A DNA stretch of 64,000 nt, from positions 496,001 through 560,000 of the forward strand of contig NZ_JABUMX010000001.1 in NCBI RefSeq assembly GCF_013327855.1, written 5' to 3'. Both the position numbers and the translations under genes were made by a program. How positions within the stretch are numbered: position 1 is the first letter of the stretch; each line of letters opens with the position of its first letter. The DNA comes from Phyllobacterium pellucidum (lineage in GTDB: Bacteria; Pseudomonadota; Alphaproteobacteria; Rhizobiales; Rhizobiaceae). The notes beneath the pieces are model-generated. The model made no database searches. It was not told the DNA's origin and saw nothing but the letters and a program-made list of their open reading frames with translations. This document shows positions 41,471-50,199 of this stretch, piece after piece.

Positions 41471-43078
41471 ATGACGATTCTTTCATCCGAGGTCAGCACC
41501 ACGTCCGACGTCTTTATCGCGAATCGGGCGCGGATGCAGGCGCTGGTCAGCGAAATCGAGACCAAGGCAGCAAAGGTCAATCTTGGCGGCACCGAAGAGG
41601 CGCGCAAGCGCCATACGTCGCGCGGCAAGCTTCTGCCGCGCGACCGCCTGGCCCAACTCCTGGATGCAGGCTCGCCCTTTCTCGAAATCGGTCAGTTTGC
41701 CGCTTGGGGCATGTATGACGACGACATTTCGTCTGCCGGGCTTATCGCAGGTATTGGGCGGGTATCGGGCAAGGAAGTCATGATCGTTGTCAACGATGCC
41801 ACGGTCAAAGGCGGCACCTACTACCCGCTCACTGTGAAGAAGCATCTGCGCGCCCAGGAAATCGCGCTCCAGAACAACCTGCCTTGCATTTACCTCGTCG
41901 ATTCCGGCGGCGCAAACCTGCCGAACCAGGATGAAGTGTTTCCAGACCGCGAGCATTTCGGCCGTATCTTTTACAATCAGGCCAATATGTCGGCGGCGGG
42001 CATTCCGCAAATTGCCGTCGTCATGGGATCGTGCACCGCGGGCGGCGCCTACGTTCCGGCGATGTCGGAAGAAACAATCATGGTGAAGGGGCAGGCAACG
42101 ATTTTCCTCGGTGGTCCGCCGCTGGTCAAGGCGGCGACGGGCGAGGACGTGTCGGCTGAGGACCTTGGCGGCGCCGATCTTCACACACGCGAATCCGGTG
42201 TGGCCGATCACTACGCGATGGATGACGCACATGCGCTCGCCATTGCGCGCCGCATTGTCGCAAATCTCAATCGAAAGAAGACGATAGGGCTCGATCTTCG
42301 CAAAGTGAGTCCGCCGCTGTATGACCCGGCCGAACTCTACGGCATCGTTCCGACCGATTTGCGCCAGCCATACGATGTGCGCGAACTGATTGCCCGCATC
42401 GTTGACGGCTCGGAGTTCGACGAGTTCAAGCAGAACTACGGCACGACGCTGGTCACGGGCTTTGCCCATCTTTACGGCATGCCTGTCGGCATCATCGCCA
42501 ATAATGGCGTGCTCTTTTCGGAAAGCGCACTCAAGGGTACGCATTTTATCGAGCTATGCACCCAGCGCGGCATTCCCATCGTCTTCCTGCAAAATATCAC
42601 AGGCTTCATGGTCGGCCGCTCCTACGAGGCGCGCGGCATTGCCAAGGACGGAGCCAAGCTCGTCACGGCCGTTGCAACGGCGCGGGTACCCAAGGTCACG
42701 ATGATTGTCGGCGGCTCGTTCGGCGCCGGCAATTACGGCATGTGCGGACGGGCCTTTTCGCCGCGCTTCCTGTGGATGTGGCCGAACGCCCGCATTTCAG
42801 TGATGGGGGGCGAACAGGCCGCTACGGTGCTTGCCCTGGTCAAGCGCGAAGGCATCGAACGCAAGGGCGGTGAATGGACCACGGCTGAAGAGGCTGCGTT
42901 CCGCGCGCCGATTCTCGAAAAATACGAGCGCGAGGGTCATCCGCTCTATTCGTCGGCACGGCTTTGGGATGACGGGATCATCGACCCCGCCAAGAGCCGC
43001 GATGTGTTGGCGCTGTCGCTCTCTGCCGCGCTGAACGCGCCGGTGGAAGAAACCCGCTTCGGCGTGTTCAGGATGTAG
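41471..43078 (+). CDS. mccB: methylcrotonyl-CoA carboxylase beta (carboxyltransferase) subunit
   Basis: A 535-residue carboxyltransferase of the crotonase-fold family that transfers CO2 from biotin to 3-methylcrotonyl-CoA. Acyl-CoA and biotin oxyanion segments are visible in [19 protein letters not shown] and [20 protein letters not shown], with [20 protein letters not shown] characteristic of MCC rather than propionyl-CoA carboxylase. AGGAGA lies 5 nt before the ATG. It sits between ivd (56 nt upstream) and mccA (12 nt downstream). Confidence 0.95.
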   Translation: MTILSSEVSTTSDVFIANRARMQALVSEIETKAAKVNLGGTEEARKRHTSRGKLLPRDRLAQLLDAGSPFLEIGQFAAWGMYDDDISSAGLIAGIGRVSGKEVMIVVNDATVKGGTYYPLTVKKHLRAQEIALQNNLPCIYLVDSGGANLPNQDEVFPDREHFGRIFYNQANMSAAGIPQIAVVMGSCTAGGAYVPAMSEETIMVKGQATIFLGGPPLVKAATGEDVSAEDLGGADLHTRESGVADHYAMDDAHALAIARRIVANLNRKKTIGLDLRKVSPPLYDPAELYGIVPTDLRQPYDVRELIARIVDGSEFDEFKQNYGTTLVTGFAHLYGMPVGIIANNGVLFSESALKGTHFIELCTQRGIPIVFLQNITGFMVGRSYEARGIAKDGAKLVTAVATARVPKVTMIVGGSFGAGNYGMCGRAFSPRFLWMWPNARISVMGGEQAATVLALVKREGIERKGGEWTTAEEAAFRAPILEKYEREGHPLYSSARLWDDGIIDPAKSRDVLALSLSAALNAPVEETRFGVFRM

Positions 43079-43090
43079 GGGAAAAAGACC

Positions 43091-45106
43091 ATGACGAAAA
43101 TGTTCTCCAAAATCCTGATCGCCAATCGCGGTGAGATCGCCTGCCGTGTCATTCGCACGGCGCAGAAGCTCGGCATAAGTACGGTAGCGGTCTATTCCGA
43201 TGCGGACGCCCATGCGCTGCATGTCGGCATGGCCGATGAGGCCGTGAATATCGGTCCGGCGCCGGTCACCGACAGTTATCTTCGCGCCGACCACATCATC
43301 AAGGCGGCGCTCGATACGGGAGCCGAAGCAATCCACCCCGGCTACGGTTTCCTTTCGGAAAATCCCGGTTTCGTCGATGCCGTGGTCAAAGCCGGCCTTG
43401 TCTTCATCGGACCGTCGGCTGATTCGATCCGCGCGATGGGTCTGAAGGACGCGGCGAAGCGGCTGATGGAAAAGGCCGGCGTTCCCGTCGTTCCGGGCTA
43501 TCATGGCGAGGCGCAGGAACTCGTCGTGCTCGCATCCAAAGCGCGTGAAATCGGTTATCCGGTGCTGATCAAGGCCCGCGCTGGCGGCGGCGGCAAGGGC
43601 ATGCGCAAGGTCGACAGCCCCGACGACTTCGCCGAAGCCCTCGGTAGCGCTCGGCGCGAAGCCAAGAGTGCCTTCGGCGACGACCGGGTTCTCGTCGAAA
43701 AATACATCGCGAAGCCCCGGCATATCGAAGTGCAGGTCTTCGGCGACAATCATGGCAATGCCGTTCACCTTTACGAGCGCGATTGCTCGCTGCAACGCCG
43801 GCATCAGAAAGTGATCGAGGAGGCTCCTGCCCCCGGAATAACCGCGGAAATGCGCGAGGCGATGACCGGAGCCGCGGTCAAGGCGGCGCAGGCGATCAAA
43901 TATTCCGGCGCAGGCACGATTGAGTTCATCGTCGACGCAACGGAAGGCCTGCGGCCCGACCGCTTCTGGTTCATGGAGATGAACACGCGCCTTCAAGTCG
44001 AACATCCCGTGACGGAAATGGTCACAGGTCTCGACCTTGTGGAATGGCAATTGCGTGTGGCAGCCGGCGAGAAGCTGCCATTGGCTCAAGCGAATATCCC
44101 TCTCAACGGCCATTCCATCGAGGTTCGCCTCTATGCGGAGGATCCGGCAAAGAGCTTCCTGCCTGCCACCGGGACGCTCTATCACCTCGCCTTCCCCAAT
44201 GCCGTCAAGGACGGTGCGGTACGGGTCGAGACCGGAGTTCGCAGCGGCGACGAGATTTCGCCGTTCTACGATCCGATGATCGCCAAGCTTGTGGTTCACG
44301 GCGCGGATCGGGCTGCCGCGCTCCGCGCGATGCAAAACGCGCTGAGCGAGACGGAAGTCGCCGGGACGGTCACAAACACGGCCTTTCTCGCGGCGCTGGT
44401 GCGGCATCCTGGATTTGCCGCAGGCGATGTTGATACGGGGCTGATCGACCGCGATCTTGCCGGGCTTATCGCGCCGGTTGCGATTGAAGCAGGGGCGAAG
44501 GAACTCGCCATTCTCTTTGCAAGCGGCCTGCTTAAGCGCCCGGTTTCCACCGATCCCTGGACCGCCTTGCGCGGTTACAGCCATCATGCAACCCTCGCCT
44601 ATCCTGTGATGCTTGAGGAAAACGGAGCGATCACTCGTTACGAGGTGTCGGTTCTCGGCGATGAGCGATACGGAATTTCCAGTCCCGCCGATACGCAGGA
44701 ACTGCGCGTTCGCCATGGACCGGCCACGTGGCATGTCACCGGCAAGGGCATAAATCTTCACGCCAAGGCCATGACGATACCGCATGGGGTCGCGGTGCTT
44801 GCCAAGGGCGCGGCGGCGACGTTCAGCGTTGCCGACCCGTTCCTCCTTGCCGAAGCGGCGGGCGGTGGCGGCGATCGTCTTGCCGCGCCAATGCCGGGCC
44901 TCGTGAAATCTGTGCGCTTTGCGGTGGGCGATCAGGTCAAGAAGGGGCAGGTTTTGCTCGTCCTCGAAGCCATGAAGATGGAGCATTCGATTACCGCACC
45001 GCATGATGGCCGGATTGCCGAAATTGCCAGCGAAGGCACGCAGGTCAAAGAAAAGTCGTCGCTCGTGCGGTTTGAAGACGCGGGCAATGATTCTTCAAAG
45101 ATTTGA
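43091..45106 (+). CDS. mccA: methylcrotonyl-CoA carboxylase alpha (biotin carboxylase/carrier) subunit
   Basis: A 671-residue subunit that carboxylates its own biotin. Order: biotin carboxylase N domain (KILIANRGEIACRVIRTAQK), ATP-grasp with RAGGGGKGMRKVDSP and FMEMNTRLQVEHPVTEMVTG, C domain, linker, and biotinyl domain with Lys629 in LEAMKMEHSI. With MccB it yields 3-methylglutaconyl-CoA. The usual downstream genes of this pathway (methylglutaconyl-CoA hydratase, HMG-CoA lyase) do not follow; the next gene is dps. A hairpin GCCCGC/GCGGGC at 45149-45164 lies in the gap. Confidence 0.95.
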   Translation: MTKMFSKILIANRGEIACRVIRTAQKLGISTVAVYSDADAHALHVGMADEAVNIGPAPVTDSYLRADHIIKAALDTGAEAIHPGYGFLSENPGFVDAVVKAGLVFIGPSADSIRAMGLKDAAKRLMEKAGVPVVPGYHGEAQELVVLASKAREIGYPVLIKARAGGGGKGMRKVDSPDDFAEALGSARREAKSAFGDDRVLVEKYIAKPRHIEVQVFGDNHGNAVHLYERDCSLQRRHQKVIEEAPAPGITAEMREAMTGAAVKAAQAIKYSGAGTIEFIVDATEGLRPDRFWFMEMNTRLQVEHPVTEMVTGLDLVEWQLRVAAGEKLPLAQANIPLNGHSIEVRLYAEDPAKSFLPATGTLYHLAFPNAVKDGAVRVETGVRSGDEISPFYDPMIAKLVVHGADRAAALRAMQNALSETEVAGTVTNTAFLAALVRHPGFAAGDVDTGLIDRDLAGLIAPVAIEAGAKELAILFASGLLKRPVSTDPWTALRGYSHHATLAYPVMLEENGAITRYEVSVLGDERYGISSPADTQELRVRHGPATWHVTGKGINLHAKAMTIPHGVAVLAKGAAATFSVADPFLLAEAAGGGGDRLAAPMPGLVKSVRFAVGDQVKKGQVLLVLEAMKMEHSITAPHDGRIAEIASEGTQVKEKSSLVRFEDAGNDSSKI

Positions 45107-45203
45107 GGCAGCAAGCACGCCTTCGGCATGCTAGGAAAGTGGCGCGGGGCCCGCAGCAGCGGGCACCGGGCTATGTTCCCGCCTTTAATTCAGGAGATTA
45201 CCT

Positions 45204-45731
45204 ATGGCCACAAAATCCCTCCAGACGATAAAGCGCGCGCCCCTCGCCACCCCTACCGACCTTGGGGAAAAGGCGACGCGCGATATTTCGGCCGCCGTCA
45301 ATGCGCTGCTTGCCGATACATTCGCGCTTTACATGAAAACCAAGAATTTTCACTGGCACATGAGCGGCCCGCATTTTCGCGACTATCATCTGATGCTCGA
45401 CGAGCAGGGCGAACAGATCTTCGCCATGACCGACGTTCTTGCTGAACGCGTCCGCAAGATCGGCGGCACCACGCTCAAGTCCATCGGGCAGATTTCGTCG
45501 AAACAGCGCCTTCTCGACAATGACGCGAATTTCGTGACGCCTGAAGACATGATCGCCGAGCTACGCGACGATACAAAGAGCTTCATCGGCTATCTGCGCC
45601 AGGTGCATGAGCTTTGCAGCGAATACAATGACAGCGCCACGACCAGCATCATAGAGAACTATATCGACGAGTCCGAGCGGCGCCATTGGTTCCTGTTTGA
45701 AGCATCGCGCGTCGGCCCGGCTGGCGTCTGA
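45204..45731 (+). CDS. dps: Dps-type DNA-protecting ferritin
   Basis: A 175-residue member of the Dps family that forms a dodecamer, oxidises and stores iron and protects DNA under stress. The inter-subunit ferroxidase residues are in KTKNFHWHMSGPHFRDYHLM, then DEQGEQIF, with the conserved His, Asp and Glu. The Lys-containing N-terminal tail (MATKSLQTIKRAPLA) may bind DNA. AGGAGA supports the start. A strong terminator follows, and it is probably a single-gene unit. I see no OxyR or Irr site that I can define. Confidence 0.92.
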   Translation: MATKSLQTIKRAPLATPTDLGEKATRDISAAVNALLADTFALYMKTKNFHWHMSGPHFRDYHLMLDEQGEQIFAMTDVLAERVRKIGGTTLKSIGQISSKQRLLDNDANFVTPEDMIAELRDDTKSFIGYLRQVHELCSEYNDSATTSIIENYIDESERRHWFLFEASRVGPAGV

Positions 45732-45750
45732 TCGATCCGTTACGGATAAC

Positions 45751-45777
45751 CCGGCCGTCCCGGCGGCCGGTTTGTTT
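45751..45777 (+). terminator. rho-independent terminator of dps
   Basis: Perfect 7-bp stem CCGGCCG / CGGCCGG with a six-base loop, followed by TTTGTTT, starting 20 nt after the dps stop. Confidence 0.88.
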
Positions 45778-45821
45778 GCGTAATTTCCTCGGCAGACCGA
45801 TACTATCCAAACAAGACGTGC

Positions 45822-46028
45822 CTAATCGTTCGCCTTGGCCAGCCTTGCCACCTGCGCGCGGGCTTGCGTCTCGACAATCATGGTCTCGACCGATGAAATG
45901 TTGAGGGCCAGCGTTGCGATCTTCTGCAAAGTATTGTTGTCAGGAAATGTCTTGGTCTTGGCTGAGCTCGTTATCAGCTGCCTTTGGGCAGCCGTGAGCC
46001 TAGCGAGCAATTCTTCGAGTTCATCCAT
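45822..46028 (-). CDS. small helical protein, function unknown
   Basis: A 68-residue product starting MDELEELLARLTAAQRQLIT, predicted all-helical and soluble, ending ARAQVARLAKAND. The ATG at 46028 is preferred; the upstream extension is Cys/Tyr-rich and not protein-like. A purine-rich GGACGGAC precedes the start. No family recognised. The 170 nt upstream to the Sel1 gene carry AT-rich promoter-like sequence on both strands. Confidence 0.5.
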   Translation of the reverse strand: MDELEELLARLTAAQRQLITSSAKTKTFPDNNTLQKIATLALNISSVETMIVETQARAQVARLAKAND

Positions 46029-46198
46029 GAATGTCCGTCCGCCGTGGTTGCAATAAATACAATACTTATAGTTGTAGCGTAGCAGTATGGCCAACGTATA
46101 CTGTAATCACAATCTTGTGTCCATCCACGGCTTGCAATCTAGCCATAGGGTGCAGACGAGAATTTTCTACACGCTAAGGTTGTGTCCATTCCGACAGA

Positions 46199-46465
46199 TC
46201 AGTGTGCCGTCATCCATTCGCGGGCTTCGCGCAGGGCGGTTGCGAGATCAATCTTGGACATTGTCTTGCCAAGTTCGGCCCGCAGTTCCGCGGCGCGATC
46301 GCAGCCCTTGATGGCGGCGATGTTGAACCATTTGTGCGCGGCCACCAGGTCGATGGCGCAATCGCGACCGGTCGCATACATGATGCCCATTTCGAAGAGG
46401 ATGTCGGTCTGGGCGGAGCCACCGGCGTCGCCGGTTTCGACAGTCTGAAGATCAAAGCGTGCCAT
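46199..46465 (-). CDS. Sel1-repeat-like small protein
   Basis: An 88-residue product with one Sel1/TPR-like helical repeat: LFEMGIMYATGRDCAIDLVA followed by AHKWFNIAAIKGCDRAAELR. Single-repeat Sel1 proteins of this size are common in rhizobia, and partners are unknown. No signal peptide is seen, so it is probably cytoplasmic. The ATG at 46465 gives the family-like N-terminus MARFDLQTVET; the ribosome site is weak. Confidence 0.7.
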   Translation of the reverse strand: MARFDLQTVETGDAGGSAQTDILFEMGIMYATGRDCAIDLVAAHKWFNIAAIKGCDRAAELRAELGKTMSKIDLATALREAREWMTAH

Positions 46466-46914
46466 TTCAGTCAAACCCCTTGTTGAACCAAATTCGCGTC
46501 GAACGAAAAGCCCTGTTAGACTTCTGAGAACCGCCATTTGTTTGTTTCGGCGTGCTCTTTCGATGCTTTCGAGAATGAACGATAGGCTTGAAATTGCTGT
46601 TAAAAGCCATGATTAACCACCCACAAACAAAACAAAAACAACTCGTAAACTTCGCAATTCATTAAATATAGCACGCCAGCAATTGCAGGCATTTGCCGCA
46701 AATTTGCCTAAAATCGGATCCGACCGCCTGAAGAGTTTGATAACCAAACGCGCGGTTTGCGAATCTGAACTTCGGCAATTCACCCGAACGCCACGCTGTT
46801 TAAAACAGGCGGATTTCTGACTGGGCCGCTTTCTTTCACTGGTATTTTGATTTACGTTTACGTTTGCGTAAGAAAGCGATGCTGGAGAGATCGCCGCGTA
46901 TCGGGAGGAAATTC
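46466..46914. other. AT-rich non-coding stretch upstream of DUF2147 gene
   Basis: 449 nt with no supportable gene. It is AT-rich around 46600-46700. Near its right end is a three-fold hexamer series TTTACG-TTTACG-TTTGCG (46851-46868). Promoters for both flanking genes must lie here, but I cannot place them. Confidence 0.5.
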
Positions 46915-47262
46915 ATGAAGCGCAATATAGTTTTGGCCTGCACCGGCCTTGTCCTTATGGCTGGCCCTGCCCTTGCAGAAGAAGCGATCGTCGGATCGTG
47001 GAAGCGGCCAAACGGCACCATCATTCAATATTTGTCCTGTGGGACAGATACTTATTGCGGCACGGTGATGACCGGCGAATACAAGGGAAAGTCGATCGGC
47101 TCGATGTCCGGCAAGAGCGGTTCCTACAAGGGCACGGTCAACAAGCTCGATGAGGGCAAGACCTATAATGGCAAGGCGACGGCGACCGGGGCGACCCTTT
47201 CGCTTTCAGGCTGTGTCATGGGCGGGCTCATCTGCAAGAGCGAGAGCCTGACGCGCCAGTAG
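46915..47262 (+). CDS. DUF2147-family exported protein
   Basis: A 115-residue precursor: signal peptide MKRNIVLACTGLVLMAGPAL cut after ALA, then IVGSWKRPNGTIIQYLSCG, YCGTVMTGEYKGKSIGSMSG and LSLSGCVMGGLICKSESLTR. The start resembles DUF2147 (GxWxxPxG), and the four Cys could make two disulfides. GGGAGGAAATTC precedes the ATG. Periplasmic; role unknown. It borders a repeat region. Confidence 0.75.
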   Translation: MKRNIVLACTGLVLMAGPALAEEAIVGSWKRPNGTIIQYLSCGTDTYCGTVMTGEYKGKSIGSMSGKSGSYKGTVNKLDEGKTYNGKATATGATLSLSGCVMGGLICKSESLTRQ

Positions 47263-47320
47263 AGGTCGGGTGGGACAGACTTTTGGGAGCCGGGCGCCGG
47301 CGGTTCTCGCATGCGTTTAC

Positions 47321-48170
47321 ATTATCCACCCTCTCCGAGCTCTTGACCCGAGGACCATTCTTCGCTTCGTGAGGCAAACAACGTCGACGATGGATCCTCG
47401 CGACAAGGGCCCGAGGATGACGGAAGTGAGGGGAGCCAGAGGGACGTCCTCCCTCCGTGGCCGAACAGCGCCCGCGGTGACGGCAGTGCAGACTGCCGAA
47501 GGATGGAGGAAGTGGAACAGGCCCAAGGTGACGGCAGTGGGTCAGTCCGCCGTCTGCACTCCCCCGTCCGATGTTTATCCATAGGACGGAGTCGAATGAG
47601 CGGACTTCGATGGCTGAGTGGCGGCAATCCTCGCATAAATTCCCATCATCCACCCTCTCCGCCGTCATCCTCGGGCGTTAGACCCGAGGACCCATTCTTT
47701 CTTCGTGGGCAGACAGCGTCCGCGATGGATCCTCGGGACAAGGGCCCGAGGATGACGGAAGTGAGGGGAGCCAGAGGGACGTTCTCCCTCCGTGGCCGAA
47801 CAGCGTCCGCGGTGACGGCAGTGCAGACTGCCGAAGGATGGAGGAAGTGAGCACGGCCACCGGTGACGGTAGTGGGTCAGTCCGCCGTCTGCACTCCCCC
47901 GTCCGATGTTTATCCATAGGACGGAGTTGAACGAGCGGACTTCGATGGCTGAGTGGCGGAGCTTCTCGCATAAATTCCCATCATCCACCCTCTCCGCCGT
48001 CATCCTCGGGCGTTAGCCCCGAGGACCCACTCTTCCCTTCGCGGCGCAAACAGCGTCGACGATGGATCCTCGGGACAAGGGCCCGAGGAAGACAGAGAGG
48101 AGATCCCGTGGATGGCGGCAGTGAGGGGAGCCCAACGAGAACGGCCCGAGGCGACGCAGTGCAGATGACC
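47321..48170. repeat. tandem ~330-bp repeat family with palindromes
   Basis: Two full copies and one partial copy of a unit beginning CCACCCTCTCCG, at 47326, 47650 and 47985 (periods 324 and 335). Each unit holds palindromes such as CCTCGGGC...CCCGAGGA and ATCCTCGGG...CCCGAGGAT, the block GACGGCAGTGCAGACTGCCG, and TGTTTATCCATAGGACGGAG. The third copy breaks off near 48100-48170. No convincing gene occurs between 47263 and 48304. The short palindromes resemble interspersed repeats widespread in Rhizobiales. Confidence 0.85.
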
Positions 48171-48304
48171 CTTTTTGACGCAAGTGGGGACCGCCGGGGG
48201 ATAACCGCCGTGGGAATCGTACGGCACACTTGGCGCTGATAACAACAGGGACCACTCTGCCCGCGTTCTGTTTGAGCGGCGACCGGATCGCCGCCCAGCA
48301 AATC

Positions 48305-49195
48305 TCAGATGTTCTCAGCGACCAGGCTTGCCACCTTCCGGTGAATTTCATTCCGGCTATCCGCGGTTCCCTTCGGATCGTAGAGATAGACGGCCAGCAG
48401 GATCGGCTTGCGGCTTGGCGGCCAGATCACGGCGATATCATTGGCCATGCCGCTGTCGCTGGTACCGGTTTTGTCGCCGACGCTCCAGCCCTTGGGCAAG
48501 CCGCCGCGCAGACGTTTGTCGCCGGTCTTGTTCGCAAGCAGCCACTCGATGAGTTGATCGCGTGAGGATTTCGCCAGCGCGTTGCCGAGAACCGTTTTCT
48601 GCAGATCTTTCAAAATGTGCGCCGGCGTAATGGTGTCACGCGGATCGCCGGGCGCCGCCTCGTTCAGTTCTGTCTCGCGCCGGTCCAGTCGAAACGTCGC
48701 ATCGCCGAGGCTGCGCGCATATTGTGTCAGACCTTTCGGTCCGCCGAGATTGTCCAGCAGGAGATTGCCGGCGGTATTGTCGCTCAACGTGATCGCAGCT
48801 TCGCAGAGTGCAGCAAGGGTCATGCCCTCGTCGACATGCTTTCCCGTGGCGGGCGAGCCGGCAACAAGGTCGCCCTTGCCATATTTAATGACCCGGTCAA
48901 GTTTTTCTTCCTTGCGATCGACTTTCGCCAGTACCGCTGCCGCGGCCAGGAACTTGAACGTGCTGCACATCGCAAAGCGCTCATGCGCGCCGTATTCGAT
49001 CTTGCTGTCGCTCGCCGTGTCGAGTGCTGCAACCCCAAGGCGTGCACCGGTCTTTTCCTCTAGCCCCTTGAACGCCGCATCGAGATCAACCCTTTCGGCC
49101 GGCGCGGCATAGGCCAAAGCCCTCGGCAACGCCAATGCCGGTATCACCAGCATCGATCCGAGCAATGCTCCGCGGCGGGTAATTGAACCACTCAT
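48305..49195 (-). CDS. bla: class A beta-lactamase, Tat-exported
   Basis: A 296-residue serine beta-lactamase. A twin-arginine signal (SITRRGALLGSMLVIPALA) points to Tat export. Active-site motifs: S78-TFK in MCSTFK, SDN at 138-140, ExxLN-type RETELNEA (Glu174 is the general base) and the KTG triad in VGDKTGTSDSG. A Cys precedes the catalytic Ser, but the partner Cys of carbapenemases is absent. This fits the A1 penicillinase/cephalosporinase group. GGAG lies before the ATG. No ampR-like regulator adjoins. Downstream is a repeat region. Confidence 0.93.
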   Translation of the reverse strand: MSGSITRRGALLGSMLVIPALALPRALAYAAPAERVDLDAAFKGLEEKTGARLGVAALDTASDSKIEYGAHERFAMCSTFKFLAAAAVLAKVDRKEEKLDRVIKYGKGDLVAGSPATGKHVDEGMTLAALCEAAITLSDNTAGNLLLDNLGGPKGLTQYARSLGDATFRLDRRETELNEAAPGDPRDTITPAHILKDLQKTVLGNALAKSSRDQLIEWLLANKTGDKRLRGGLPKGWSVGDKTGTSDSGMANDIAVIWPPSRKPILLAVYLYDPKGTADSRNEIHRKVASLVAENI

Positions 49196-49362
49196 TTCAT
49201 ATCTCCATGTCTTACAAACCGACTGCGCGATTCACGCGTGGCGAAAGCTGCGATCCGAACTGGCAAATTCCGTGGAGAAACTGTGACGAAAAAGAGCGTC
49301 TGAACTTGACCAACAGTAAACCCTTAGGTTATTTAACTTCTTGGTAAACTCAGGAGGGAACG

Positions 49363-49764
49363 ATGCGAAAGACCTATCATGGGAGCTGTCATTGCGGAGC
49401 GGTTCGTTTCGAGGCCGACATCGACCTTACTCAGGGCACCAGCAAGTGCAATTGTTCGGTCTGCGCCAAAGGCCGTTTCTGGAAGGTGATCGTCGGCGGC
49501 GATGAACTTCGTGTCGTTACTGGGTCAGAAAAATTGACCGCGTATCGTTTTGGCGGCGGCGCAATTACCCATTTCTTTTGCGACACATGCGGCATGAAAC
49601 CGTTCGGTCAGGGCGAGAAGGAAAGCATGGGAAAGTTCTATGGCGTCAATGTCGCCTGCCTCGATGATATGCCTGTCAAAGACCTGGTAGCGGCGCCTTT
49701 GGAGTATCAGGATGGGCTCCACGACCACTGGGAGCGGCGGCCGCAGGAAGTGCGCCATCTTTAG
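49363..49764 (+). CDS. GFA (CENP-V-like) zinc-binding protein
   Basis: A 133-residue protein of the glutathione-dependent formaldehyde-activating fold family. Zinc ligands are visible in GSCHCGAVRFEAD, CNCSVCAKGRF and FFCDTCGMKPF. Most members have no proven formaldehyde activity, so only the fold is claimed. AGGAGGGAA lies 5 nt before the ATG. It stands alone; downstream are two inverted repeats and then the candidate RNA gene. Confidence 0.85.
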   Translation: MRKTYHGSCHCGAVRFEADIDLTQGTSKCNCSVCAKGRFWKVIVGGDELRVVTGSEKLTAYRFGGGAITHFFCDTCGMKPFGQGEKESMGKFYGVNVACLDDMPVKDLVAAPLEYQDGLHDHWERRPQEVRHL

Positions 49765-49843
49765 ATGGGATTTTGAGTTCTAACAAAAATGAGCGAGCAA
49801 AAACAACACTCTACGGCGTGAAAAGCCCTTTATTTACAGCATA

Positions 49844-49875
49844 TTAGACTAATGTCTAATTGTTTCGAACAATTC
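49844..49875. repeat. two consecutive inverted repeats upstream of RNA locus
   Basis: ATTAGAC-TAAT-GTCTAAT (49844-49861) is followed at once by AATTGTT-TCG-AACAATT (49859-49875). Neither carries a T tract. TATAAA at about 49884 lies just after. They could be operator sites for the RNA locus or a weak stop for the gene before. Confidence 0.5.
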
Positions 49876-49944
49876 CCCCGGCTATAAAGAAATCGATTTT
49901 AGCGTGTAGTTGTTTTCGAAATGCACTGTTGTTGACCACCTTTA

Positions 49945-50185
49945 TCCTGCGGTTGCTGGTGTCTTAAGTATCCAGTCGTTTATGTGCAAACCCTCCCTGC
50001 ACATAAAGCCGAAATTTCGGGAGGATCAGGGATAGAATGGTGCGTAGGCCATTCCTTTCTTGAGGCATGTGCCCGAACTTTTGTCGGGCCAGGCAACCGC
50101 AGGACCAATGCGCTCGAGCAGCTCCTTCGCTGGTTACGGGCAAAAAGACAGGCAGCCATGGAAGTCCCCCCATGGCTGCCTTTTT
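49945..50185 (+). ncRNA. candidate structured small RNA
   Basis: No protein gene fits this stretch, yet it is densely self-complementary. TCCTGCGGTTGCTGG (49945-49959) pairs with 50089-50104 (one bulged G), closing a ~160-nt domain. Inside are TTTATGTGCA/TGCACATAAA (49979-49988, 49998-50007), CCGA/TCGG (50009-50020), GAATGG/CCATTC (50035-50040, 50049-50054) and GCCCGA/TCGGGC (50071-50076, 50084-50089). The first hairpin loop contains CCCTCCC, an anti-Shine-Dalgarno-like motif that could also pair with GGGAGG at 50019-50024. A strong terminator ends the locus. Its ~160-nt closed domain is the size of 6S RNA, but I cannot assign a family. Confidence 0.6.
50151..50185 (+). terminator. strong rho-independent terminator of RNA locus
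   Basis: Perfect 11-bp stem GGCAGCCATGG / CCATGGCTGCC (50151-50161, 50170-50180) with an eight-base loop, then TTTTTCTT. No coding gene ends nearby, so it must serve a non-coding transcript. Confidence 0.92.
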
Positions 50186-50199
50186 CTTGTGGTGGATGA

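Noticed and set aside
42797..45004. A 735-codon antisense frame over mccB and mccA
   Set aside because: Opposite biotin carboxylase and biotinyl domains with intact motifs; a codon-bias artefact.
45149..45164. Terminator after mccA
   Set aside because: GCCCGC/GCGGGC forms a hairpin but no T tract follows, so it was not listed as a terminator.
47321..48170. Insertion sequence
   Set aside because: No transposase frame or clear terminal inverted repeats bound the units; they are repeats only.
49945..50185. tmRNA, RNase P RNA or SRP RNA
   Set aside because: No tag-peptide frame, no RNase P GAGGAAAGUC-type core and no SRP GGAAGGAAGCA tetraloop region could be found. 6S RNA remains possible and is mentioned in the finding.
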